Assembly: GCF_900107625.1 (NCBI RefSeq)
Contig: NZ_FNQK01000020.1
Location: 1 to 57,781, forward strand
Reading direction: 5' to 3'
DNA length: 57,781 nucleotides
From: Bizionia paragorgiae
GTDB taxonomy: Bacteria > Bacteroidota > Bacteroidia > Flavobacteriales > Flavobacteriaceae
The notes below the pieces were generated by a model. It worked only from the letters and a program-made list of their open reading frames with translations, had not been told where the DNA came from and did not search any database. Within the stretch, counting starts at the first letter, position 1, and every line of letters starts with the position of its first letter. Shown piece by piece: positions 51,305-57,781 of this stretch. A program made the translations under genes and the position numbers.

Positions 51305-52210
51305 ATGCAACTTAATATATTAGGCTGTTATAGTGCTACGCCGCGTACCTTTACAAATCCGACTTCTCAAGTTCTCGAAATTAATAATCATATTTTCTTA
51401 ATCGATTGCGGAGAAGGTACTCAGGTAGAACTTAGACGCCATAAAATAAAATTTAATCGCATTAAACATGTGTTTATATCACACTTACACGGTGATCACT
51501 TTTTTGGTCTAGTGGGTTTAATCTCTACATTTAGATTACTAACTCGAGAAGCCGATCTTCATATTTATGGTCCTAAAGGTTTAAAAGAAATAATTACACT
51601 TCAATTAAAGTTGAGTAAATCATGGACCAATTACCAATTAATATTTCATGAGTTAACAAGTACGTCTTCCGAAGTTATTTTTGAAGATGACAAAGTTGAA
51701 GTACGTACTATTCCATTAGACCACCGCGTGTATACTAATGGCTTTTTGTTTAAAGAAAAAGAAAAAGAACGCAAGTTGGATATGAATGCGGTGCTAAATG
51801 CAAACATAGATGTGGCGTATTATCGGAAACTTAAACAAGGTTTTGATGTTGTAAATGAAGAGGGGGTAATTATAAAAAATGAGAGCGTTACTCTAAAAGG
51901 TCCAGAACCAAAAAGTTATGCATTTTGTAGTGATACGGCTTACAATGAGTCTGTCGTTCCTATTATTAAAGACGTCAGTGTTTTATATCATGAATCTACT
52001 TTTTTAGAAAAACACGCAAAATTGGCGCCTAAAACCAAGCATAGCACAGCTATAGAAGCAGCTAAAATTGCCAAACTAGCGCAAGTTGGCAAACTTATAT
52101 TAGGGCATTATTCTACGCGTTACGAAGATTTAAATGCCTTTAAAACGGAAGCAGAGACTATTTTTCATACTGTGGAATTAGCAGATGATGGAAAGGTCTT
52201 CGATCTGTAA
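51305..52210 (+). CDS. rnz: Ribonuclease Z
   Basis: A 301-aa protein with the metallo-beta-lactamase motif SHLHGDHFFG (His60, His62, Asp64, His65), the opening GCYSATPRTFTNPTSQVL, the FLIDCGEGTQVELRR segment, and later ligands in FCSDTAYNES and LGHYSTRYEDL. It cuts the 3' trailer from tRNA precursors in the cytoplasm. It follows the STAS-like gene by 50 nt in the same direction. Confidence 0.96.
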   Translation: MQLNILGCYSATPRTFTNPTSQVLEINNHIFLIDCGEGTQVELRRHKIKFNRIKHVFISHLHGDHFFGLVGLISTFRLLTREADLHIYGPKGLKEIITLQLKLSKSWTNYQLIFHELTSTSSEVIFEDDKVEVRTIPLDHRVYTNGFLFKEKEKERKLDMNAVLNANIDVAYYRKLKQGFDVVNEEGVIIKNESVTLKGPEPKSYAFCSDTAYNESVVPIIKDVSVLYHESTFLEKHAKLAPKTKHSTAIEAAKIAKLAQVGKLILGHYSTRYEDLNAFKTEAETIFHTVELADDGKVFDL

Positions 52211-52246
52211 CCGATCACACAAACAGAACAGATAAAATACATAGGA

Positions 52247-52894
52247 ATGAAAAAAGATTTAGGACACTACAGAAAAGCCTACACTAAAAGCGAACTCATT
52301 ATCGAAAACACTCCAGATGATCCTATCGAACTATTTAAAGAATGGTTTAATGATGTTGATGCCTCTTTTCCGGATCAGGAAGCTAATGCCATGACCTTGT
52401 CAACCATTGGATTAGACGGCTATCCAAAAAATAGAATTGTCTTGTTAAAAATGTTTACTTCAGAGGGTTTTGTTTTCTATACGAATTACGATAGTGATAA
52501 AGGTCAAGCAATTGCTAATAACCCTAAGGTTAGTTTATCTTTTTTTTGGGAAGGGGCGGAGCGACAAGTGATTATTAAAGGTGTTGCCGAAAAAGTTTCA
52601 GAAAGTGAAAGTGATATCTATTTTAATTCACGACCTAGAGGGAGCCAGCTTGGTGCTATGGCCTCAAACCAAAGTCATAAAATAGAGTCAAGAGAAGCTT
52701 TGCAAAATAAGTTGGAAAGCTTAGAAAAGGAATATGAAGGTAAACCCCTAAAACGTCCAAACTATTGGGGAGGCTACCTTATAAAACCAGTAGCTATTGA
52801 GTTTTGGCAAGGAAGACCCAACCGTTTACACGATCGTGTCGCCTATGAATACAACGAAAATACAGGGTGGATTAAGAATCAATTAGCTCCTTAG
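52247..52894 (+). CDS. pdxH: Pyridoxamine/pyridoxine 5'-phosphate oxidase
   Basis: A 215-aa protein. FMN-binding and substrate motifs are clear: GYPKNRIVLLKMFTSEGFVF, YTNYDSDKGQAIANNP, FFWEGAERQVIIKGVAEKVS, RPRGSQLGAMASNQS, and the C-terminal EFWQGRPNRLHDRVAY. It makes pyridoxal phosphate with oxygen. It lies 36 nt behind rnz and is likely co-transcribed. Confidence 0.97.
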   Translation: MKKDLGHYRKAYTKSELIIENTPDDPIELFKEWFNDVDASFPDQEANAMTLSTIGLDGYPKNRIVLLKMFTSEGFVFYTNYDSDKGQAIANNPKVSLSFFWEGAERQVIIKGVAEKVSESESDIYFNSRPRGSQLGAMASNQSHKIESREALQNKLESLEKEYEGKPLKRPNYWGGYLIKPVAIEFWQGRPNRLHDRVAYEYNENTGWIKNQLAP

Positions 52895-53052
52895 TGTGAA
52901 AAGTGTAATTGTATTTGTGATTTCTCCGGTGAAATGCATAAACACACGTTGAAACACCCGAATAAATCGTCATTCTCTGTATTTTAACGATTATTGACAT
53001 AAAAAACCGACGAAATGCGTGTTTTTAATCGATTTTAACATTTTATTAACAC

Positions 53053-53080
53053 TTGTTAAGAAACGACGATGTTATATTTG
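53053..53080 (+). promoter_or_regulatory. Promoter of the CAP lipoprotein gene
   Basis: TTG at 53053-53055, a 17-nt spacer, and TATATTTG at 53073-53080, a full match to the Bacteroidota -7. It puts the transcript start near 53087 and rules out the in-frame start at 53053. Confidence 0.75.
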
Positions 53081-53106
53081 AGTCCCTTAATCTTAAATAT
53101 CTCATT

Positions 53107-53595
53107 ATGAATCGATTGATTAACCTACTTTGTCTTGTTCTTTTATTGTCATTTTCTACTGCTTGTTCTTCTGATTCCGATGAGGATTTTGATGTACCAG
53201 TTGCGGCAACTATTCCAGCTTCTAAAACCATTGAGATTGAAATTTTAGAGTTGATTAATGCTCACCGAATTAATTTAGGTTTAAATACCCTAAGTGATAA
53301 TCCACTAGTAAAAGGTCAGGCCTATAGTCATACGGAATACATGATTCAAGATAACGAGATTTCTCATGATTATTTTTATTCTAGAGAGAACTATTTAGTA
53401 CAACACGCTGGAGCATTACGCGTTGGAGAGAATGTAGCCTATGGCTTTACTAATGCAGAAGCTGTTGTGAAGGCTTGGATTGCTAGTGACGGACATCGCG
53501 CTAATATAGAAGGCGATTTTACCAACTTTGAAATTTCTGCCGAGCAAAACAGTTTAGGTCAATGGTTTTATACCAATATTTTTATAAAAAAATAA
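53107..53595 (+). CDS. CAP-domain (SCP-like) lipoprotein
   Basis: From ATG 53107 a 162-aa lipoprotein (MNRLINLLCLVLLLSFSTAC, Cys20). A CAP domain follows: EILELINAHRINLGLNTLSD, AYSHTEYMIQDNEISHDYF, LRVGENVAYGFTNAEAVVKA, and WIASDGHRANIEGDF, with the conserved His and Glu of the CAP cavity. Bacterial CAP proteins are envelope or secreted proteins with unclear activity. Single gene between two terminators. Confidence 0.92.
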   Translation: MNRLINLLCLVLLLSFSTACSSDSDEDFDVPVAATIPASKTIEIEILELINAHRINLGLNTLSDNPLVKGQAYSHTEYMIQDNEISHDYFYSRENYLVQHAGALRVGENVAYGFTNAEAVVKAWIASDGHRANIEGDFTNFEISAEQNSLGQWFYTNIFIKK

Positions 53596-53610
53596 ATACG
53601 AATATTATTT

Positions 53611-53651
53611 TTGTAGTAAAGAGTTGAATAGTAGTATTCAACTCTTTTTTT
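53611..53651 (+). terminator. Terminator of the CAP gene
   Basis: Arms AGAGTTGAATA (53620-53630) and TATTCAACTCT (53635-53645), then a T-run to 53651. Confidence 0.9.
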
Positions 53652-53735
53652 AGCCTTCATCTAGCAACAATGAATGCGTGATTCACACGAGGTTAGTTAT
53701 AGTTGATAAGCTATGCTTAGTAGATCTATATTATG

Positions 53736-53765
53736 AAAAGGGATGGTTTTAAACCGTCCCTTTTT
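53736..53765 (-). terminator. Terminator of the gliding cluster
   Basis: Arms AAAAGGGATGGTTT and AAACCGTCCCTTTT pair with one G-T. It lies 21 nt beyond the stop codon at 53786; on the minus strand the stem is followed by TTTTC. Confidence 0.82.
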
Positions 53766-53785
53766 ATATAATTATCTAATTTGTG

Positions 53786-55729
53786 TTACTCGGCTGTGTA
53801 ACCATCGGTGATAATAAACTTAGATCGTCTATTTTTTTGATGTTCTTCTTCAGTACATTTTGTATTATCGTCACAATCATTGATTAATTGTGACTCACCA
53901 TAGCCAATAGCACTTTCAATTCTATTTTGGCTGATACCTCTAGAGATTAAATAAGCTTTTGTGGACTTCGCACGTCGGTCCGATAACTTTAAATTGTATT
54001 TATCTCTACCACGGCTATCTGTATGTGACTCAATTTTAATTATCATTTTAGTATGTTCCTTCATAACTGTGACAATATTTTCCAATTCGTAAGCAGCATC
54101 AGGTCGGATATTAGATTTATTAAAGTCGAAGAATATAGGGTTAATTACAATTTCATTTTCTATAATTAGCGGACTTAAAAAGAGGTCAATCTGAGTTTCT
54201 TCTTCATTGATAATAGATGTTGTAAACTCTCTTTTATCTGATCGATAAGTTACCTTTTCACCTAGAATAATATACTTGTGATCACATGAAATATCTAGAA
54301 ATTCATACTTACCATTGTCATCCGATACTATAGATTCTACTACTTTACCTGTTCCATCCATTAACTTTACGGTCACTTGCGCTAAAGGCATTTGCGTAAT
54401 GAGATCTTTGGTAACGCCTCTAATAATTTGTGTGCATTCTAATTTTCCAAAGGCATAAATATCATCACCGCCTTTACCATCGGGTCTATTTGAAGAAAAA
54501 TATCCTGTATTGGTTTCCGAATCAATAAAAAAAGCAAAATCGTCATAGCCACTGTTAAAAGGGGCTCCCAAATTTTTAACTTCAACCTCTGTACCCTTAG
54601 CTTTTAAAATATTTGACTCAAAGATATCTAAAAGTCCCAGATTAATTCTGGTATCAGATGAAAAATAAAATGTAGAATCTTTAGCTATAAAAGGAAAGTT
54701 TTCTCTGCCTTCTGTATTTATATTGGCGCCTAGATTTTTTGGTTCACCATAAGTGCCATCTAAATTTATAGAGACCTTGTAAATGTCTGTTTGCCCAAAT
54801 CCATCCGGCCTGTCCGATACAAAATATAATGTTTTATTATCCGGACTAAGGGCAGGGGAGCCGTTCGAGTAATCTTTACTGTTAAACGGTAAATCCTCAA
54901 GATTTGTCCACTTTCCATCAACTAAATTAGCTTTAAATACTCTTAAATTTGAAGTCCCTTCTTTGTCGTAATTGGCTCTATTATTTCTTTTATTAAGATT
55001 ATCTCTTGTAAAGTATAAGGTTTTTCCATCCTTGGTTATAGCTATAGAGGCTTCATGAAAATCAGAGTTTACGATGTCTGAAGCTAACAGACTAACATTA
55101 GAAAACTTTTTTTTAGCATTATCAATACTAAGTTCTGCCTGATAGATATTTAAAAAAGGTTCCTTATTCCATTGATATAATTTATTTTCATCAATAATAG
55201 AGTCTTTCGGTCTAGTCGAAGAAAAATAAAACATGTTTTCACTTTCAAATCCACCAAAATCTGAATAGGCACTATTCAGTTCTAAGTTTTTATAATCGAC
55301 ATAAACTTTTTCCGTACTTTCTAAAGCTTTAAACATTGCTACATCAAAAACAGCATCATTTTTAATTCGCTTGTCATCGCTTTTTCTTGACGCATAATTT
55401 TCGGTCCATTTTTGAGCTTTTTCGTACTCTCCAAGACTTCTTAAGGTTTGAATGTATTTGTAAATATATTCGGCATTAAGCTTTTCGTATTTTGATACTG
55501 CCTTTTCATACCAAAAGTGAGCCTCTTTTACATTAGAGTTATTGTAATGGCAATCTCCAATGCGGCTGAGAACATGCTCGCTACTATCTCCTTTTTTAAC
55601 GGCCTCTAGATACAGTTCTGTAGCTTGTTTATAAGCGTAATCTCTAAAAAAATTATCAGCAAGTTTTACTTGAGCACTCATAATTGTGCTCACCAAAAAA
55701 CTTAGGATTAAAATTAATATGTTTCTCAT
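53786..55729 (-). CDS. OmpA-family protein with TPR, PD40 repeats and carboxypeptidase-like domain
   Basis: A 647-aa protein with signal peptide (MRNILILILSFLVSTIMSAQ). Domain order: TPR-like helices (about 25-130), PD40/WD40-like beta-propeller blades (DGKTLYFTRDN, SPDNKTLYFVSDRPDGFGQT, TGYFSSNRPDGKGGDDIYAF), a carboxypeptidase-regulatory-like domain (about 435-510), and OmpA C-terminal peptidoglycan-binding domain (FDFNKSNIRPDAAYELENIV; SHTDSRGRDKYNLKLSDRRA). The layout matches PorE-like proteins linked to type IX secretion and gliding. It lies 9 nt after the PorP/SprF gene and forms an operon with it. Confidence 0.92.
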   Translation of the reverse strand: MRNILILILSFLVSTIMSAQVKLADNFFRDYAYKQATELYLEAVKKGDSSEHVLSRIGDCHYNNSNVKEAHFWYEKAVSKYEKLNAEYIYKYIQTLRSLGEYEKAQKWTENYASRKSDDKRIKNDAVFDVAMFKALESTEKVYVDYKNLELNSAYSDFGGFESENMFYFSSTRPKDSIIDENKLYQWNKEPFLNIYQAELSIDNAKKKFSNVSLLASDIVNSDFHEASIAITKDGKTLYFTRDNLNKRNNRANYDKEGTSNLRVFKANLVDGKWTNLEDLPFNSKDYSNGSPALSPDNKTLYFVSDRPDGFGQTDIYKVSINLDGTYGEPKNLGANINTEGRENFPFIAKDSTFYFSSDTRINLGLLDIFESNILKAKGTEVEVKNLGAPFNSGYDDFAFFIDSETNTGYFSSNRPDGKGGDDIYAFGKLECTQIIRGVTKDLITQMPLAQVTVKLMDGTGKVVESIVSDDNGKYEFLDISCDHKYIILGEKVTYRSDKREFTTSIINEEETQIDLFLSPLIIENEIVINPIFFDFNKSNIRPDAAYELENIVTVMKEHTKMIIKIESHTDSRGRDKYNLKLSDRRAKSTKAYLISRGISQNRIESAIGYGESQLINDCDDNTKCTEEEHQKNRRSKFIITDGYTAE

Positions 55730-55738
55730 AATTTCTAA

Positions 55739-56683
55739 TTAAAAGTATCGCGGTGATTTTATACGACGAGACGGTTTAAATACCTCGTACATTAGTAATA
55801 TTTCGTGAGTCCCTCCTGTATATGGTCTTAAATCGGATAAGAAATGTTCATAAGTATAACCTATTCTTAGCTCTTTAGACACTTGGAAGTCGATCTGAGC
55901 GCCAAGTGTTGTGGTTTCCTTATTATAACGATATCCGGCACCTAACCACAGTTTTTCAAAAAATAAAAAGTTTAGGTTTCCGTCTATAGAAAGGGGAGCT
56001 CCGTTGGTCGCTTTTACTAAAAATGAAGGCTTTAATTTCGTGGTTTCATTAAGATCAATAACATATCCACCAGTCAAATAATACCCAATGCGCTCTACTG
56101 CTATATAATCGATACTCGGATCTCTTTTGCTTTCATTGTAGTTGGTATTAAGAATCCTAGGAGCAGATAAACCAAGGTACCATTTGTTGGTATCTAAAAA
56201 CAAGCCCACACCTATATTAGGGTTCCATCGGTTTTTAAAATCTCCGAAAAAAGGATCAGAATAGATATCTTCTTGATCTAAAAACCCCACGGTGTCTAAA
56301 TTATAATGCGTAAAACCGCCCTTTAAACCAAAAGCCAATTCCGTACGTTCGTTAAGTCGTATGGTATACGAAAAGTCTGCATAGGCGAAAACAAAATTTT
56401 CATACCCTAATTGGTCATTTATAATAGAAATCCCAAGGCCCATTTTTTCTTTTTCCAATGGGGTGTGAATCGATAGGGTTTGTGTTGATGGTGCGCCTTC
56501 TAAACCTACCCACTGACTTCTATGTAAGCCGACAATGCTTAAAGTTTCTCTACTTCCAGCATAGGCTGGATTTATGGAGATCGTATTAAACATATATTGC
56601 GAGAATTGTGGTAGTTGTTGTGCAAATGAAATCGAAAAGCACATAAAAGCAACCGCAAAAATATATTTAGTTAAGTCTTTCAT
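55739..56683 (-). CDS. PorP/SprF family type IX secretion membrane protein
   Basis: A 314-aa outer-membrane protein with signal peptide. The family signature is QLPQFSQYMFNTISINPAYA followed by GSRETLSIVGLHRSQWVGL. Barrel strands continue to the end (ELRIGYTYEHFLSDLRPYTG, THEILLMYEV). SprF in Flavobacterium johnsoniae is needed to display the adhesin SprB, and each PorP/SprF copy usually partners the large adhesin next to it. Here the upstream gene is such a protein, 11 nt away. Confidence 0.94.
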   Translation of the reverse strand: MKDLTKYIFAVAFMCFSISFAQQLPQFSQYMFNTISINPAYAGSRETLSIVGLHRSQWVGLEGAPSTQTLSIHTPLEKEKMGLGISIINDQLGYENFVFAYADFSYTIRLNERTELAFGLKGGFTHYNLDTVGFLDQEDIYSDPFFGDFKNRWNPNIGVGLFLDTNKWYLGLSAPRILNTNYNESKRDPSIDYIAVERIGYYLTGGYVIDLNETTKLKPSFLVKATNGAPLSIDGNLNFLFFEKLWLGAGYRYNKETTTLGAQIDFQVSKELRIGYTYEHFLSDLRPYTGGTHEILLMYEVFKPSRRIKSPRYF

Positions 56684-56694
56684 TTTTAAATTAA

Positions 56695-57781
56695 TTATTT
56701 TGTTCCAATATAAAAAGGTCCAGTTATAGGTTTTAATCCACTATTTCTTAAAGTTACTACGTAATAATAGGTACCGTTTGGTAATTTATCGCTATTTCCA
56801 ACAGAGGTGTTAGGAGCATCCCCAGCCCAATCATTTTGATAATCATTAGCCTCAAATATAATTGCTCCGTAGCGATTAAATATTTTGACGTCGACAACAA
56901 AACTACAATCGGTAGTGCCATTTACTGTAAAATATTGGTTGTATTGATCACCGTTTGGTGTTACAGCTTTAGATATTTTTATGGAATCAGAAGTACATGG
57001 TAATACTCTACAATCGTCATTTAATCGAACACTGACTTCTGTAGTTTCTAAACACCCATTGTTAGTAATTATGTAAGTGAAAATATACTCACCAAGTTCC
57101 AATTCTAGTGGATTAAAGTTGCCATCAGATTCTAAAGTAACAGTGTTATCTTCACTAATCCATGTGCCGTTTAAATCGGTGCCTGATTCTAAAAAGTCGA
57201 ATAGGTTAATAGTGCCATCTCCAATACAAAATTCTTGACTTACTTCGTGGATAAAGTTTTCACTAATAACAGATATAATTTGCGTGATTACTGTAGTATT
57301 TCCACAGGCATCAGTGGCTGTCCATTCTCTAATTATTTCATAATCATTTCCGTCACCAGTAAAGGTATTTGTTTCGTTATAGCTTACTTCAATTGCTTCT
57401 GTTGAACAGTTATCGGTAAATTCTAAACTTGGAATTTCAGGAATATTTGAACAGATGACCGTAAATGAGGTTTCTAATTCCGATACCAAGGTTGGAGCGG
57501 TAGTGTCTTCGATGTTTATCGTTTGTGTTTGCGTAGTAACGTTTCCACAAGCATCAACTAATGTCCAAGTTCTTATAAAAGAAGACACGTTAGCACAAGC
57601 TCCAGCAGTTGAAGCTCCGTCTGTGTAGGTTGCTTCTAAAGCAGCAGTTCCACAGTTATCCGCTTCGTCGGTCACATCACCAGTTAATGTTAGGTCAGTA
57701 ACATCTTGATCACACTCTAAAGTCACTTCTGCAGGCACCGTAAAGGTTGGAGCGGTAGTGTCTTCGATGTTTATCGTTTGT
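56695..57781 (-). CDS. Large repeat adhesin with type IX sorting domain, 5' end outside window
   Basis: The frame is open to the window edge (at least 361 codons visible). The visible N-terminal part has repeats of about 85 residues, each ending TQTQTINIEDTTAPT and starting with a new ECDQD / VICSN module; these resemble HYR-type Ig-like repeats. The C-terminal 95 residues (ISKAVTPNGDQYNQYFTVNG, VDVKIFNRYGAIIFEANDYQ, LPNGTYYYVVTLRNSG) form the gliding-motility-associated C-terminal domain that directs export by the type IX system. Likely a SprB-like surface adhesin for the PorP/SprF protein behind it. Confidence 0.92.
   Translation of the reverse strand, partial: QTINIEDTTAPTFTVPAEVTLECDQDVTDLTLTGDVTDEADNCGTAALEATYTDGASTAGACANVSSFIRTWTLVDACGNVTTQTQTINIEDTTAPTLVSELETSFTVICSNIPEIPSLEFTDNCSTEAIEVSYNETNTFTGDGNDYEIIREWTATDACGNTTVITQIISVISENFIHEVSQEFCIGDGTINLFDFLESGTDLNGTWISEDNTVTLESDGNFNPLELELGEYIFTYIITNNGCLETTEVSVRLNDDCRVLPCTSDSIKISKAVTPNGDQYNQYFTVNGTTDCSFVVDVKIFNRYGAIIFEANDYQNDWAGDAPNTSVGNSDKLPNGTYYYVVTLRNSGLKPITGPFYIGTK
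57491..57781. repeat. Tandem repeat within the adhesin gene
   Basis: GGTTGGAGCGGTAGTGTCTT followed by CGATGTTTATCGTTTGTG occurs at 57491 and again from 57747 to the edge, about 256 bp apart, with DNA identity over at least 35 bp. Recent copy-number change or gene conversion within the adhesin is likely. Confidence 0.85.

Noticed and set aside
53053-53106. Earlier TTG start for the CAP lipoprotein
   Set aside because: It lies in the -33 box of a good promoter and would bury the signal peptide.
1-57781. tRNA or rRNA genes
   Set aside because: I looked for cloverleaf ends and rRNA cores in the gaps and saw none.

Overview
The window is AT-rich and comes from a member of the Bacteroidota, almost certainly a marine-type Flavobacteriaceae. 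The evidence is the set of type IX secretion genes (PorQ, PorP/SprF, OmpA/TPR/PD40 protein, gliding-motility C-terminal domain), Bacteroidota promoters (TTG / TAnnTTTG), flavobacterial gene neighbourhoods (pyrR-pyrB-rnz-pdxH, cmk-lysM-rpsA) and very many short lipoproteins.

Region 1 (1-3.1 kb) holds a PAAR-tipped lipase, a probable type VI secretion effector. It overlaps a lipoprotein gene cut by the window edge, a plausible immunity partner.

Region 2 (3.4-34.7 kb) is accessory DNA. About 35 genes, nearly all on the minus strand, are mostly single-gene units of unknown function, and most products carry a lipoprotein signal, a signal peptide or a membrane anchor. Recognisable members are a VOC protein, M23 peptidase, DUF3592, DUF1272, DUF3703, a TlpA-like thiol-disulfide protein, arylamine N-acetyltransferase, DUF6090, a macro-like domain protein, a YiiX-like cysteine hydrolase, a beta-barrel, a TonB C-terminal-like protein, an SGNH hydrolase and DUF4919. 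The region also holds two genes broken by one in-frame stop each (SRPBCC and VOC), a 3' fragment of an IS1182-type transposase fused to a 5'-truncated gene, and one plus-strand pair of coiled-coil secreted proteins. Two repeated non-coding structures stand out. One is a leader element with a 19-bp core (AACAAGATATATAAAATTG on the plus strand), found six times, each 126-145 nt upstream of a minus-strand start codon; four copies have a hairpin at a matching position. The other is a family of long imperfect inverted repeats that fill the gaps from one gene's stop to the next gene's start, reading TAAC...GTTA on the gene strand, like attC sites of integron cassettes. No integrase is in the window.

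Region 3 (34.7-53.6 kb) is the conserved chromosome: two MsrB genes, M48 peptidase, a UMF1-type MFS transporter, an ECF sigma/anti-sigma/adhesin-like operon, lon, porQ, cmk, a LysM protein, rpsA, pyrR, pyrB, a small STAS-like gene, rnz, pdxH and a CAP lipoprotein. Clear terminators and several Bacteroidota promoters can be read here.

Region 4 (53.8 kb to the end) is a minus-strand surface/gliding cluster: OmpA-TPR-PD40 protein, PorP/SprF, and the 3' end of a large repeat adhesin carrying a type IX sorting domain.
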